This document shows, in pieces, positions 9,434 through 24,712 of a DNA stretch of 64,000 nucleotides. The first letter of the stretch is position 1, and each line of letters begins with the position of its first letter. The notes beneath the pieces are model-generated. The model worked only from the letters and a program-made list of their open reading frames with translations, ran no database searches and was not told the origin of the DNA. The translations under genes and the position numbers were made by a program. The DNA comes from Mesorhizobium sp. (lineage in GTDB: Bacteria > Pseudomonadota > Alphaproteobacteria > Rhizobiales > Rhizobiaceae). Location: positions 30,156 through 94,155 of the forward strand of contig NZ_SUGA01000023.1 of NCBI RefSeq assembly GCF_004963255.1. The letters are read 5' to 3'.

Positions 9434-10363
9434 TTACTCCGCTGCGAGCTGGTCCGCCACGCCATAGGTGGCGCGGTAAAGCGCGCGCTGGCGGTTCAGC
9501 GCCACCATGGTGTTGCGCAAGAGGATCGCCACGGTGAGCGGCCCGACGCCGCCCGGCACCGGTGTGATCCAAGACGCCACTTCCTTGACGCTGTCGGTGT
9601 CGACGTCGCCGACAATGCGGGTTTCGCCGTCAGGCCCGACCTCCGAGTTGATGCCGATGTCGATGACAGCCGCGCCCGGCTTCACCATGTCGGCCTTGAT
9701 CAGCCTGGGCTTGCCGACCGCGACGAACAGCGCGTCGGCGCGCCGCGCATGCGCGGCCACCGAGCGCGTCATGTGGTGGCAGACCGTCACTGTCGCGCCT
9801 TCGCTCATCAGCAGGAAGGCGATCGGCTTGCCGACGATCTCGGAATGGCCGACGACGACCACTTCGAGTCCCTTCAACTCGAGGCCGGTTTCCTTCAGCA
9901 GCTCGACCGAGGCGGCCGCCGTGCAGGGCGCCAGATCGAGCTGGTTGTAGACAATGTTGCCGATCGAGGCCGGGTGCATGCCCTCGACATCCTTCAGCGG
10001 ATGCACCGCCGCCTGCAGCGTCTTGATGGGGATGTGCGCCGGAACCGGACGCTGGATGATGATGCCGGTGACGCGCGGGTCAGCGTTGAGGCCGTGGATC
10101 GCCGCTTCCAACTCGCCGGCGGTGATGTCGGCGGCGAAGCGACGCTCCTCGAAGCCGATGCCGGCAAGAGCGGCTTTAGCGCGCTGGTTGCGCACATAGA
10201 CGTCGACCGCGTCGGTATCGCCGACGGTGATCGAGACCAGTTTCGGCGGAAAGCCTTCGGCCGTCGCGATCAAGGCATCTTCGCGCACCGACGCGATGAT
10301 GCGCTGGGCGACCGGGCCACCTCTCAGATAGCGGCTGTCGTCGGTCCGGGTCATGGCTGGCAC
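9434..10363 (-). CDS. folD: Bifunctional methylenetetrahydrofolate dehydrogenase/cyclohydrolase
   Basis: VTGIIIQRPVPAHI, VVVGHSEIVGKPIAFLL, ITPVPGGVGPLTVAILLRNT. Confidence 0.95.
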   Translation of the reverse strand: MPAMTRTDDSRYLRGGPVAQRIIASVREDALIATAEGFPPKLVSITVGDTDAVDVYVRNQRAKAALAGIGFEERRFAADITAGELEAAIHGLNADPRVTGIIIQRPVPAHIPIKTLQAAVHPLKDVEGMHPASIGNIVYNQLDLAPCTAAASVELLKETGLELKGLEVVVVGHSEIVGKPIAFLLMSEGATVTVCHHMTRSVAAHARRADALFVAVGKPRLIKADMVKPGAAVIDIGINSEVGPDGETRIVGDVDTDSVKEVASWITPVPGGVGPLTVAILLRNTMVALNRQRALYRATYGVADQLAAE

Positions 10364-10541
10364 CTCTGCCTTCTGGGCAATTTGAGGAGATCGCTAAGCA
10401 GCGATGCGTCCAGAATTGCGTACGATCAGGATTTGTGCACTGCAATAGCAGAGGAGCACCGGGAAATCAGCCCCGAAAGCGAAACCGCCTGCTTTCGGGG
10501 CGACCTGCCACCGACATGCATCAAGAGAAACTCAAAAACGA

Positions 10542-10573
10542 AAAGGGCAGCGCGGTTGCCCGCGCTGCCCTTT
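10542..10573 (-). terminator. Rho-independent terminator downstream of the L,D-transpeptidase gene
   Basis: Stem aaagggcagcgcg...cgcgctgcccttt; minus-strand reading ends in ttttcgttttt. Confidence 0.75.
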
Positions 10574-10718
10574 CGTGACCGGCCGTATCCCCACACGGCC
10601 CGTCCCCCGTAAACTCTGCCGCCGGTTTAAGCACATCCCGAAGGATCGCACTATGACTTGTCGGCAACAGCATCGAACTAAAAAGTGCTGCGCCGTCTAA
10701 CCGGCCGATTCGCTGCGG

Positions 10719-11459
10719 CTATATCACCTCGACGGTGGTTCCGACATTCACGCGCTCGTAAAGGTCGACGACATCCTCATTGCGCATGCGGATGCAGCCG
10801 GAAGACACCGCGCCGCCGATCGTCCAGGGCTGGTTGGTGCCGTGGATGCGGTATTCGGTGGTGCCGAGATAGAGCGCGCGCGCGCCGAGCGGGTTCTCGA
10901 TGCCGCCGGCGAGATACGTCGGCAGGTAACGGCCCTTGGCGGCCTCGCGCTTGATCATCTCCGCCGGCGGCCGCCAGTCAGGCCAAACCTTCTTGTCGGT
11001 GATCTTGTGCGTGCCCGACCATTCGAAGCCGGGCTTGCCGGTGCCGACGCCGTAGCGTCGCGCCTTGCCGTTCTTCTCGACCAGATAGAGGAAATTCTGG
11101 TGCGTATCGATGACGATGGTGCCCGGCTTCGCCGGCCCGTCATAGGCAACTTCCTGCGGCAGATAGATCGGGTTGATCTGCGGCCGCATCACCATGCGCC
11201 TGGCCGGCTGCTGCACGGCCGCCGTGCGCTGCCGGTCGGGCTGCGCCTGGAAAAGACGCTGCAGCGGCTGCTGCGTCGCCTGCCGGGCCGGCCGCACGAT
11301 GCCCGGCGCATGGCCAAGCTGCAGCACCCAGGGCGCCGAAAGGTCAGGGCTCACCGTCACCGGCGGCATGTCGGCGTAGCGGTCATTGGCGAGAGAGGTG
11401 GTGGCGCCGGCGGCAAGGATTGCCGCCGCGCCGAGCAGGGAACAAAACGCTGTCTTCAT
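10719..11459 (-). CDS. L,D-transpeptidase (YkuD/ErfK family)
   Basis: Signal peptide; IVIDTHQNFLYLVEKNGKARRYGVGTGKPGFEWSG; HGTNQPWTIGGAVSSGCIRMRNEDVVDLYERV active site. Confidence 0.93.
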   Translation of the reverse strand: MKTAFCSLLGAAAILAAGATTSLANDRYADMPPVTVSPDLSAPWVLQLGHAPGIVRPARQATQQPLQRLFQAQPDRQRTAAVQQPARRMVMRPQINPIYLPQEVAYDGPAKPGTIVIDTHQNFLYLVEKNGKARRYGVGTGKPGFEWSGTHKITDKKVWPDWRPPAEMIKREAAKGRYLPTYLAGGIENPLGARALYLGTTEYRIHGTNQPWTIGGAVSSGCIRMRNEDVVDLYERVNVGTTVEVI

Positions 11460-11659
11460 TGGAACGCACCTTGATCGTCGGACTCGTGCCGAGAGCGGAG
11501 GGCCCTTCGGTTGCGCGATCCTTGGCGCTAAGCGGCAAGCAAAACATGAATCGGAATGCGTAAAATGCGGAACTGTCAGTAAACCTTTTGGTGTGGTTAC
11601 CGGCCGGTTCAGGAATCTGGTAAAGCCACGGTAAAAGCAGCGCCGAGGCGCATTAACGA

Positions 11660-12313
11660 ATGGATCTGCTGACGATGGCTACGGAAAATACCGGCATTCT
11701 CGACGGTCCCGACGGCAAGGCGCGCTGCTTCTGGCACGGCAATTTGCCGGACTATGTCCACTATCACGACCATGAATGGGGCCGCCCGGTAACGGACGAT
11801 CGCCGGCTGTTCGAAAAGATCTGCCTCGAAGGCTTCCAGTCGGGCCTGTCGTGGCTCACCATCCTGCGCAAGCGCGAGAATTTCCGTGAGGCCTTCGCCG
11901 GCTTCGACTTCGACAAGGTGGCGGGTTTCACTGACAAGGATGTTGAGCGCCTGCTCGGCAATGCCGGCATCATCCGCCATCGCGGCAAGATCGTCTCGAC
12001 CATCAACAACGCCAAACGCGCCCGCGAGATGGTCGACGAGTTCGGCTCTTTAGCCGCCTGGTTTTGGAAGTTCGAACCGGGCCCGGACGAGCGTCCGGAA
12101 ATCGTCGACCTGGCGCATCTGCGCGCCAATCCGACGACGGCCGTGTCGGTCAGGATCTCGAAAGAGTTGAAGAAGCGAGGCTGGAGCTTCGTCGGCCCTA
12201 CCACGGTCTACGCCTTCATGCAGGCTATGGGCCTCGTCAACGACCATCTCGAGGGCTGCTACTGCAGGGCGGAGGTGGAGCAAGAGCGCAAGAAACTTAA
12301 GCGGCCGAGATGA
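11660..12313 (+). CDS. tag: DNA-3-methyladenine glycosylase I
   Basis: RCFWHGNLPDYVHYHDHEWGRPV, FEKICLEGFQSGLSWLTILRKRENFREAF. Confidence 0.94.
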   Translation: MDLLTMATENTGILDGPDGKARCFWHGNLPDYVHYHDHEWGRPVTDDRRLFEKICLEGFQSGLSWLTILRKRENFREAFAGFDFDKVAGFTDKDVERLLGNAGIIRHRGKIVSTINNAKRAREMVDEFGSLAAWFWKFEPGPDERPEIVDLAHLRANPTTAVSVRISKELKKRGWSFVGPTTVYAFMQAMGLVNDHLEGCYCRAEVEQERKKLKRPR

Positions 12314-12372
12314 AGGGTTTTCCCTTCTCCTCGTTCACGGGGAGAAGGTGCCCGAAGGGCGGATGAGGGGCA
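12314..12372. repeat. Solo arm of the intergenic palindromic repeat family
   Basis: cttctcctcgttcacggggagaaggtgcccgaagggcggatgaggggca resembles the right arm at 12924-12980. Confidence 0.6.
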
Positions 12373-12408
12373 GCGCCGGCCTTCGAGATTTCGCGGAAAG
12401 ACTCTAAT

Positions 12409-12636
12409 TCAAACGCTGCCGGCGCCCGCCAAAAACAGCCCGGCCAGGATTGCCGCGACCGCCGCGAAAGCCGGGTATATCACCAAAAGCCCGGTCACCA
12501 GCGCGTCGCGAGCGCTCGGCTTGGCCGCCGCAGCCTCGAAAGGCCCTGCCGGATGCTGCGCCGGCTTCAGTGTCGGAACCCCGGCAGGCCTCAGCCTTGC
12601 AGTCTCGCCCTCGATGATATCTTCAGCCGTCGTCAT
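12409..12636 (-). CDS. Small hypothetical protein with one C-terminal TM helix
   Basis: [19 protein letters not shown]...[24 protein letters not shown]; internal ATG chosen because the upstream extension looks non-coding. Confidence 0.5.
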   Translation of the reverse strand: MTTAEDIIEGETARLRPAGVPTLKPAQHPAGPFEAAAAKPSARDALVTGLLVIYPAFAAVAAILAGLFLAGAGSV

Positions 12637-12800
12637 GGCCCCGAACCCCTTGTTTCGACGCACTTTATCGTCGTCGATTGTGTCGGCAGCATGCCGCGCT
12701 GGTGGCGGAATTGTTTCGTTTTGGTGTGGTTTGTTTCGAGATATGGGCTGGAACCGCAAAACATCCGAAGCCAAGACCGACGCTAATGTTCGCTCGCTCC

Positions 12801-12980
12801 GCGCCGCCCCTCATCGCCCTGCCGGGCACTTCTCCCCGTATAGTGACGGGGAGAAGGGCGCTGCCGCCGCGGGTTTCGCCAGTCGTCAACGCTGGAGCTG
12901 TCGCGCCGGCGCTGAAGCTTCCACCTTCTCCCCGTCACTATACGGGGAGAAGGTGCCGGCAGGCGGATGAGGGGCGGCGC
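12801..12980. repeat. Intergenic palindromic element (arms about 12801-12856 and 12924-12980)
   Basis: gccgcccctcatcgccctgccgggcacttctccccgtatagtgacggggagaag vs reverse-complement cttctccccgtcactatacggggagaaggtgccggcaggcggatgaggggcggc. Confidence 0.85.
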
Positions 12981-13103
12981 GGCGATTGCAAACCATCGAA
13001 CTGTTTCCTGCAGGTTTGCAAACGCTTGCCGCACCACTTGGCATGGGTTAGGACACGCCCGCTCCCGATAAGCCAGTGTTTACTTAACGAAAAGACCGAT
13101 CCC

Positions 13104-14645
13104 ATGGCCGACAAATCCGAAAAGACGAAAGCGCGTTTGCCGCGCGGTTTTGCCGACCGCAGTGCCGAAGACATCCGCGCCGTCGAAAAGATGATGGCGA
13201 CCATCCGCTCGGTCTATGAGCTTTACGGCTTTGAGCCGATCGACCAGCCGATGATCGAATACACCGATGCTTTGGGCAAATTCCTGCCCGACCAGGACCG
13301 GCCGAACGAAGGCGTGTTCTCCTTCCAGGACGACGACGAGCAGTGGCTGTCGCTGCGCTACGACCTGACCGCACCGACGGCGCGCTTTGTCGCGGAAAAC
13401 TTCGACAAGCTGCCAAAGCCTTATCGCAGCTACCGCTCCGGCTGGGTGTTCCGCAACGAAAAGCCCGGCCCCGGCCGCTTCCGCCAGTTCATGCAATTCG
13501 ACGCCGACACGATCGGCACGCCGGGCGTCGCCGCCGACGCCGAGATGGCGATGATGATGGCCGATGTCATTGAAGCGCTCGGCGTCAAGCGCGGCGACTA
13601 TGTCATCCGCGTCAACAACCGCAAGGTTCTGGACGGCGTGCTGGAGGCGATCGGGCTTGGCGGCGAGGAGAACGCGGGGCGCCGGCTGACGGTGCTGCGC
13701 GCTATCGACAAGCTAGACAAGTTCGCACTCGAAGACATTCAACTTTTGCTTGGAAAGGGCCGCTGGGACGGCGGCAAGGAAGGCGAGGGAGATTTCACCA
13801 AAGGCGCAGGTCTTTCCGACAGTCAGATATCGCAGTTGTTAAACATAACTGGTTGGAAGGCCCAGGGATCGGGCAGCAGCGGGGTGGCTAACGGCCTTAC
13901 TGTCGACAATTTGCGTCGCGGCTTCGAGCAGACCCCTCTGGTGATGCAAGGTTGTGACGAGCTTGATCAGATACAAATGCTCTGTGCAGCCGCTGGCTAC
14001 GACGAAACTAAGATATTGATCGACCCCTCCGTCGTCCGCGGCCTCGAATACTACACCGGTCCCGTTTTCGAGGCCGAGCTCCTGGCCGAGATCCCCAATG
14101 ACGAAGGCCAGATCGTGCGTTTCGGTTCGGTTGGCGGCGGCGGGCGCTATGACGGTCTGGTTTCGCGCTTCCGTGGCGAGCCGGTGCCGGCGACCGGCTT
14201 CTCTATCGGCGTCTCGCGCCTGATGACGGCGCTGAAGAACCTCGGCAAGCTGGACACCTCCGACGTCATCGCCCCGGTCGTCGTGCTGGTCATGGACAAG
14301 GACACGACAAGCCTCGGCCGCTACCAGAAGATGGTCGCCGACCTGCGCGCCGCCGGCATCCGCTCCGAAATGTATCTCGGCGGCGCCGGCATGAAGGCGC
14401 AGCTGAAATATGCCGACCGCCGCGGCAGCCCCGTCGCCATCATCCAGGGCGGCGACGAGCGCGCCAAGGGCGAGGTGCAGATCAAGGACCTCATCGAAGG
14501 CGCGCGCCTGTCGGCCGAGATCACCGACAATGCCGAATGGCGCGCCGCGCGCCCGGCGCAGGTGACGGTGGCGGAGAGCGAGCTGGTGGCTGAGGTGAAG
14601 AAGATACTCGCGGCGCAGGCCGAGGAGCGGGCACGTGGGAAGTAG
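13104..14645 (+). CDS. hisS: Histidyl-tRNA synthetase
   Basis: [42 protein letters not shown] (motif 2); [17 protein letters not shown]. Confidence 0.95.
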   Translation: MADKSEKTKARLPRGFADRSAEDIRAVEKMMATIRSVYELYGFEPIDQPMIEYTDALGKFLPDQDRPNEGVFSFQDDDEQWLSLRYDLTAPTARFVAENFDKLPKPYRSYRSGWVFRNEKPGPGRFRQFMQFDADTIGTPGVAADAEMAMMMADVIEALGVKRGDYVIRVNNRKVLDGVLEAIGLGGEENAGRRLTVLRAIDKLDKFALEDIQLLLGKGRWDGGKEGEGDFTKGAGLSDSQISQLLNITGWKAQGSGSSGVANGLTVDNLRRGFEQTPLVMQGCDELDQIQMLCAAAGYDETKILIDPSVVRGLEYYTGPVFEAELLAEIPNDEGQIVRFGSVGGGGRYDGLVSRFRGEPVPATGFSIGVSRLMTALKNLGKLDTSDVIAPVVVLVMDKDTTSLGRYQKMVADLRAAGIRSEMYLGGAGMKAQLKYADRRGSPVAIIQGGDERAKGEVQIKDLIEGARLSAEITDNAEWRAARPAQVTVAESELVAEVKKILAAQAEERARGK

Positions 14646-14653
14646 AACGCCGA

Positions 14654-14807
14654 CCTTCCCTTCTCCCCTTGTGGGAGAAGGTGGATCGGCGCGTAGCGCC
14701 GAGACGGAAGAGGGGTGTTCCAGGGAACGCCCACGTCTCACTTCGCTGGAACACCCCTCATCCGTAGCCTTCGGCGACACCTTCTCCCACAAGGGGAGAA
14801 GGGGAGG
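14654..14807. repeat. Intergenic palindromic element between hisS and hisZ, nested inverted repeats
   Basis: Outer arms ccttcccttctccccttgtgggagaaggtg (14654-14683) vs 14778-14807, about 29/30 complementary; inner arms around gaggggtgttcca / tggaacacccctc. Confidence 0.85.
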
Positions 14808-14816
14808 GCGTGCCGC

Positions 14817-15935
14817 ATGACCTCCCGCCCCGCCATCGCCGCCGACATCGCAAAACTCTTCGCCGCCCGCGACACGCATCCCGTCGAGGTCGCCGTGCTG
14901 CAGCCGGCCGACCCGTTCCTCGACATGGCGGGCGAAGACCTGCGCCGCCGCATCTTCCTGACCGAGAGCGAGACCGGCAAGACTTTGTGCCTGCGGCCCG
15001 AATTCACCATTCCGGTCTGCCTCGACCACATCGCCAGCCAGGCCGGTACGCCGCGCCGCTATTCTTACCTGGGCGAAGTGTTCCGCCAGCGTCGCGAGGG
15101 CGGCAACGAGTTCTTCCAGGCCGGCATCGAGGATCTCGGCGACAATGACATCGCCGCCGCCGACGCCCGTTCGCTGGCCGACGCGCATGCGCTGCTGTCG
15201 CTGGTGCTGCCCGGCCGACCCCTCGCCATCACGCTCGGCGACCAGACATTGTTCGAAGCGGTGCTGGCCGCGCTCGGCCTGCCACGCGGCTGGCGCATGC
15301 GGCTGGCCCGCGCCTTCGGTTCGGCGCCGATGCTGGAAGCGGCGCTTGCCGATCTCGCCAACCCGCCGCGCAACAGCCAGCTCTCCGGGCCCGTCGCCTT
15401 GCTGGTGCTCGACGGTGATGCGGAAGGCCTCGCCGCGCACATTGCCGAAGGCATGGAGCAGGCCGGGCTGTCGGCTTCCGGCGGCCGCTCGCCGGCCGAT
15501 ATTGCGCGCCGGCTGATCGAGAAGGCGCAATTGCGCAGCGTGCGCCTGTCCGATGACGCCTTCTCGGCGCTCAAAGGGTTTCTCGTGATCGATGTCGCGC
15601 TCAGCGACGCGACCGCGGCGCTGGAGAAATTCGCCGCCGATGCCGGCCTGTCGCTGGGGCCGGCGCTGGAGAATTTCGCCGCCCGCGCCGAGGCGATCGA
15701 GGCGCATGGCCTGCCGATGGCGCAGATCCGCTACGATGCCGCCTTCGGTCGTCCGCTCGACTATTACACCGGCCTCGTCTTCGAGATCGCGGTCCAGGGA
15801 GGCGATCGCCCGCTGGTCGGCGGCGGCCGCTACGACCGGCTGCTGACGCTGCTCGGAGCAAAAAAGCCGATCCCTGGCGTTGGCTTCTCGGTCTGGCTCG
15901 ACCGGATCGAAGCTTTGCGGGAGAACGCCGAATGA
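14817..15935 (+). CDS. hisZ: ATP phosphoribosyltransferase regulatory subunit
   Basis: HisRS-like paralog without anticodon domain; [42 protein letters not shown]; next to hisG. Confidence 0.92.
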   Translation: MTSRPAIAADIAKLFAARDTHPVEVAVLQPADPFLDMAGEDLRRRIFLTESETGKTLCLRPEFTIPVCLDHIASQAGTPRRYSYLGEVFRQRREGGNEFFQAGIEDLGDNDIAAADARSLADAHALLSLVLPGRPLAITLGDQTLFEAVLAALGLPRGWRMRLARAFGSAPMLEAALADLANPPRNSQLSGPVALLVLDGDAEGLAAHIAEGMEQAGLSASGGRSPADIARRLIEKAQLRSVRLSDDAFSALKGFLVIDVALSDATAALEKFAADAGLSLGPALENFAARAEAIEAHGLPMAQIRYDAAFGRPLDYYTGLVFEIAVQGGDRPLVGGGRYDRLLTLLGAKKPIPGVGFSVWLDRIEALRENAE

Positions 15936-16630
15936 TCACGTTGGCGATCCCGTCGAAAGGCCGTCTCAAGGAGCAGTCCCTCGAAGTTCTGGCCAAGGCT
16001 GGCCTGGCGGTCACCTTGCCTGAGGACGACCGCAAATACCGCGCCCGCATCGACGGGCTCGACAATATCGAGGTGGCCTTCCTGTCCGCGTCTGAGATCG
16101 CCGGCGAAATCGGGCAAGGGTCGGTCGATCTCGGCATCACCGGCGAGGACCTTTTGCGCGAGAACCTCGCGGAATGGGAAGCGCGCGCCGAGATCGTCGC
16201 CCGCCTCGGCTTCGGCCATGCCGATGTCGTGGTGGCGGTGCCCGACATCTGGCTCGATGTCGACACTATGGCCGATCTCGACGATGTCGCCGCCGATTTC
16301 CGCCAGCGCCACGGCAGGCGGCTCAGGATCGCCACCAAATACTGGCGGCTGACGCAGCAGTTCTTTTCGCTCAAGCACGGCATCCAGGTCTACCGCATCG
16401 TCGAAAGCCTCGGCGCCACCGAAGGCGCGCCGGCCGCCGGCCTGGCCGACGTCATCGTCGACATCACCACCACCGGCTCGACACTGCGCGCCAACCACCT
16501 CAAGGTGCTGGGCGACGGAGTTATCCTCAAGTCGCAGGCCTGTCTGGTCGCTTCAAGGAAGCAGCGTGATGCGGTGGACGAGGCGCAGATGCGCGACATT
16601 GCCGCCAAAATGTCTGCACTGGTCGCCTGA
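15932..16630 (+). CDS. hisG: ATP phosphoribosyltransferase, catalytic (short form)
   Basis: [59 protein letters not shown]. Confidence 0.95.
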   Translation: MITLAIPSKGRLKEQSLEVLAKAGLAVTLPEDDRKYRARIDGLDNIEVAFLSASEIAGEIGQGSVDLGITGEDLLRENLAEWEARAEIVARLGFGHADVVVAVPDIWLDVDTMADLDDVAADFRQRHGRRLRIATKYWRLTQQFFSLKHGIQVYRIVESLGATEGAPAAGLADVIVDITTTGSTLRANHLKVLGDGVILKSQACLVASRKQRDAVDEAQMRDIAAKMSALVA

Positions 16631-16701
16631 ACCCATACCTTCGGCGGGTTTTCACCATCCCGACAGGCTGATAGGCTCGATCATTCCGGGAGGAAACGGC
16701 G

Positions 16702-18468
16702 ATGGCGATCAAACTCGACGAGCTTATGAACGCCACCAATCTGCGCGGGCACCGCGCGAGCGGCACTTTCATTGCCCCGGCGGGCGGCAAGGCGCATGTC
16801 TCGGGCGACCGGTCAGTGCCTTTGCTCGACAAGACCATCCCGGAATTGTTCTCCGACACGGTGAGCAAATACGCCACGCTCGACGCCGCTGTATTCGTCG
16901 GTCAGGACAAGCGCTTCACCTGGAGCGAGCTCTCGGATGCGGTCGACGCCCTGGCCGCCGGTTTCCTGGCGCTCGGCCTGGAAAAGGGCGACCGCGTCGG
17001 CATCTGGTCGCCGAACCGCTGGGAATGGCTGGTGACGCAGTTCGCCACCGCCCGCATCGGCCTGATCCTGGTCAACATCAACCCGGCCTACCGGCTGACC
17101 GAGCTGGAATATGCGCTCAACAAGGTCGGCTGCAAGGCGCTGGTCACGGCGGCCCAGTTCAAGACATCCGATTACCTCGGCATGATCGAGACGCTCGCGC
17201 CGGAGATCGCCAAGGCGGAGCCCGGCAAGCTCAAGGCGAAAAAGCTGCCGGCGCTGAAGACCGTCATCCGCATGGGCGACGACAACTCGCCAGGCATGTT
17301 CAATTTCGGCGATGTGCTGGCCATGGCCGGCCGCGACGAGCACGACAGTCTCGACCGCATCTCGGAGAGCCTGAGGCCCGGTGATGCCATCAACATCCAG
17401 TTCACCTCCGGCACGACCGGCGCGCCCAAGGGCGCGACGCTCACTCACGCGAACATCGTCAACAACGGCAATTTCGTCACCGCGGCCATAAAACTCACCG
17501 TTGACGACCGGCTCTGCATCCCGGTGCCGCTCTACCATTGCTTCGGCATGTCGATGGGCACGATGGGCTGCGTGTCGAAGGGCGCGACCATGGTTTTCCC
17601 GGGCGAAGGGTTTGACGCCGGTGCGACGCTGAAAGCGGTCGCGCAGGAGCGCTGCACCGGGCTCTATGGCGTGCCGACCATGTTCGTCGCCATGCTCGAC
17701 CACACGGATTTCGCCGGCTTCGATCTCTCCAGCCTGCGCACCGGCATCATGGCCGGCTCGCCATGCCCGATCGAAGTGATGAAGAAGGTGGTGTCGCTCA
17801 TGCATATGAACCAGGTGACCATCGCCTATGGCATGACGGAGACCAGCCCGGTCTCTTTCCAGAGCAGCGTCGACGACCCGCTTGAAAAGCGCGTCTCCAC
17901 GGTCGGCCGCGTCCACCCGCATGTCGAGGTGAAGGCGATCGGCGCGGATGGCGCGACCGTGGCGGTCGGGGAGCCCGGCGAGCTTTGCACGCGCGGCTAT
18001 TCGGTGATGAAGGGCTATTGGGACGACGCTGAGAAGACCCGCGAGGCGATCGACGCCGAGGGTTGGATGCACACCGGCGACCTCGCAACGATAGATGCCG
18101 AGGGCTATTGCAACATCGTCGGCCGCGTGAAGGACATGGTCATCCGCGGCGGCGAGAATGTCTATCCGCGCGAGGTCGAGGAGTTCCTCTACCGCCATCC
18201 CAAGGTGAAGGAAGTGCAGGTCTTCGGCATTCCGGACGACAAATATGGCGAGGAACTCTGCGCCTGGATCGTGCTGAAGCCCGGCCAGATCGCGACCGCC
18301 GAGGAAATCAAGGCCTTCTGCGCCGGTCAGATCGCGCATTACAAGGTGCCGCGCCATATCCGTTTCCGCACCGAACTGCCAATGACGGTGACCGGCAAGC
18401 CGCAGAAATTCCTGATGCGCGAGGCGATGGTGGAAGAACTGGGACTGGTGGCGCAGAAGACGGCTTGA
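16702..18468 (+). CDS. AMP-dependent fatty-acyl-CoA synthetase
   Basis: [83 protein letters not shown]. Confidence 0.93.
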   Translation: MAIKLDELMNATNLRGHRASGTFIAPAGGKAHVSGDRSVPLLDKTIPELFSDTVSKYATLDAAVFVGQDKRFTWSELSDAVDALAAGFLALGLEKGDRVGIWSPNRWEWLVTQFATARIGLILVNINPAYRLTELEYALNKVGCKALVTAAQFKTSDYLGMIETLAPEIAKAEPGKLKAKKLPALKTVIRMGDDNSPGMFNFGDVLAMAGRDEHDSLDRISESLRPGDAINIQFTSGTTGAPKGATLTHANIVNNGNFVTAAIKLTVDDRLCIPVPLYHCFGMSMGTMGCVSKGATMVFPGEGFDAGATLKAVAQERCTGLYGVPTMFVAMLDHTDFAGFDLSSLRTGIMAGSPCPIEVMKKVVSLMHMNQVTIAYGMTETSPVSFQSSVDDPLEKRVSTVGRVHPHVEVKAIGADGATVAVGEPGELCTRGYSVMKGYWDDAEKTREAIDAEGWMHTGDLATIDAEGYCNIVGRVKDMVIRGGENVYPREVEEFLYRHPKVKEVQVFGIPDDKYGEELCAWIVLKPGQIATAEEIKAFCAGQIAHYKVPRHIRFRTELPMTVTGKPQKFLMREAMVEELGLVAQKTA

Positions 18469-18478
18469 AACGGCATCT

Positions 18479-19102
18479 ATGGACAACGAGTTTCCCAATT
18501 TCGCGGCGCTGAGGGCCGCCAAAATCGAAAACGTGGATTATCGCATCGTCGTCCGGCGTGGCGCGCGGACCGGCGGTGCGATTGTCATGGCCCCGCATGG
18601 CGGCAAGATCGAGCCCCGCACCTCCCTGATCACCGATACGATAGCTGGCGGCGATCTCGACATGTATTGCTTTGAAGGGCTGATGCCGGAAAGCAACCGG
18701 GAACTGCACATAACGTCCAGGAACTTCGACGAGGCAACCGCGCTGGACCTGTTGCGGACCAAGTCCACCGTCGTCGCCATCCACGGCCGCCAGGATCGCG
18801 ACGATCTCGCGACGGTTTACCTGGGCGGCAAGGACGCCGCGTTGGTCTCAGAGATAGCCTGGCGCCTACAGGAGGCCGGCTTCCGGACGCAAAAGGACAA
18901 CCATCCGTTTCCGGGCATCCAGGATTCGAACATCGTCAATCGCGGATTGACGGGAAAAGGCGCACAGCTGGAAGTCCCCTTCTCGCTGCGCCGCCGGCTG
19001 GGCAACGAGCCGGACCTTCTGGAAAAATTCTGTGCGGCGGTTCGCAGGGCCATCGAGACACGCGACGCCCAAAATGGTGCCTGGTCCCCAATCCTATTTT
19101 GA
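18479..19102 (+). CDS. Poly-gamma-glutamate hydrolase family protein (phage-type, DUF867)
   Basis: VMAPHGGKIEPRTSLITDTIAGGDLDMYCFEG... zinc-peptidase-like pattern; IHGRQD. Confidence 0.7.
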   Translation: MDNEFPNFAALRAAKIENVDYRIVVRRGARTGGAIVMAPHGGKIEPRTSLITDTIAGGDLDMYCFEGLMPESNRELHITSRNFDEATALDLLRTKSTVVAIHGRQDRDDLATVYLGGKDAALVSEIAWRLQEAGFRTQKDNHPFPGIQDSNIVNRGLTGKGAQLEVPFSLRRRLGNEPDLLEKFCAAVRRAIETRDAQNGAWSPILF

Positions 19103-19186
19103 ATGCTGCAAAGTGCCCGGGACGTGCTCCCCACGCGCTTTTCCGCTAAGGTCGCAAAAACGCATGGCGTAGACCAAGGGGGGTGG

Positions 19187-23636
<4,450 letters not shown>

Positions 23637-23655
23637 GGTCGTACCTTCCAAGGAA

Positions 23656-23686
23656 AAGGCGCGGGTCATGCCCGCGCCTTTTTTTG
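23656..23686 (+). terminator. Rho-independent terminator of katG
   Basis: aaggcgcgggtcatgcccgcgcctttttttg. Confidence 0.9.
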
Positions 23687-23702
23687 CGTTTCTCCGCAGC
23701 TG

Positions 23703-24380
23703 TCAGTCTTTTTCGAAGATGCCGGCCTTGGAGACGACGCCGGCAATCGCCCCGCCGATCAGCGGCGCGACGATGAACAGCCAGAGCTGGCTGAGCGCAG
23801 CGCCACCTGAAAACAGCGCCGGGCCGATCGAGCGCGCCGGATTGACCGAGGTGCCGGTCACCGGGATGATGGCGAAGTGCAGGCCGGCCAGCGTCAGGCC
23901 GATCACCAGGCCGGCAAAGGCGGTGGTGTGCTTGGCGTTGGTGACGCCGAGAATCACCGTGACGAAGGTGAAGGTGCCGATCAGCTCCCACAGGAAGGCC
24001 GAGCTCATGCCCCATTTCGCCTCGTCCCAGCCATTGGCGCCAAAGCCGCCGGTGTGGCCGCCGGCCTGGCCGGAAACGATGATCCACAGCGCGAGCGACG
24101 CGATGATGGCGCCGATGATCTGCGCGATCCAGTAGGGGACGACGTCCTTGGCTGGCATCCGCCCCGCCAGGAACACGCCGAGCGTCACCGCCGGATTGAG
24201 ATGCGCGCCCGAGATCGGGCCGATCGCATAGGCCGCGGCGATCAGGCCGATGCCGAACGCCAGGCCGATGCCTTCCTGTCCGAGCGGCAGCGCGCCGCCG
24301 AACCCGCCGGTGACCACGGAGGCCGTGCCGATGAACACCAACAAAAACGTGCCGAGAACTTCTGCCAGATAAGTCTTCAT
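23703..24380 (-). CDS. aqpZ: Aquaporin Z
   Basis: Two NPA motifs: SGAHLNPAVTLG and GTSVNPARSIGPA. Confidence 0.95.
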   Translation of the reverse strand: MKTYLAEVLGTFLLVFIGTASVVTGGFGGALPLGQEGIGLAFGIGLIAAAYAIGPISGAHLNPAVTLGVFLAGRMPAKDVVPYWIAQIIGAIIASLALWIIVSGQAGGHTGGFGANGWDEAKWGMSSAFLWELIGTFTFVTVILGVTNAKHTTAFAGLVIGLTLAGLHFAIIPVTGTSVNPARSIGPALFSGGAALSQLWLFIVAPLIGGAIAGVVSKAGIFEKD

Positions 24381-24712
24381 TGCCCTCTCCTCATACGATC
24401 CGCCGAAATCACGTTTCCCGCGTCGCGAATCACCGCCAGAAGAGTATTCCCGCCGGAAACACTTGGAAAGCTGAGAGATTAAGCCGGTAGGCTTGCTTGT
24501 GTATGTCAGGTAAGTACATTAGAGATCTTTCATATTCTGGTTGATTGTTCTTGTTTTTTCCGTAGTGCCGCTTGCGATGGAAAAACCGTTTGGGGAAATT
24601 GCGCCGCGCTGAAACCCTGTTTCACCGGCAAGCCGAATAGAATTGTTTCAATCCTGGCCTGAAAGGCTTTAAGAGCGGCTGGAACCGATTTGCAGGAGCT
24701 ACGGAAAACGGG

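Noticed and set aside
10600-10700. Possible structured ncRNA between folD and the L,D-transpeptidase
   Set aside because: Only the minus-strand terminator hairpin is convincing; no conserved RNA family recognised
12678-13103. N-terminal extension of hisS in the ORF track
   Set aside because: Covers the palindromic repeat 12801-12980; the natural start [16 protein letters not shown] is at 13104
13839-15707. 622-aa minus-strand ORF
   Set aside because: Antisense to hisS/hisZ and crosses the palindromic repeat; composition typical of shadow ORFs
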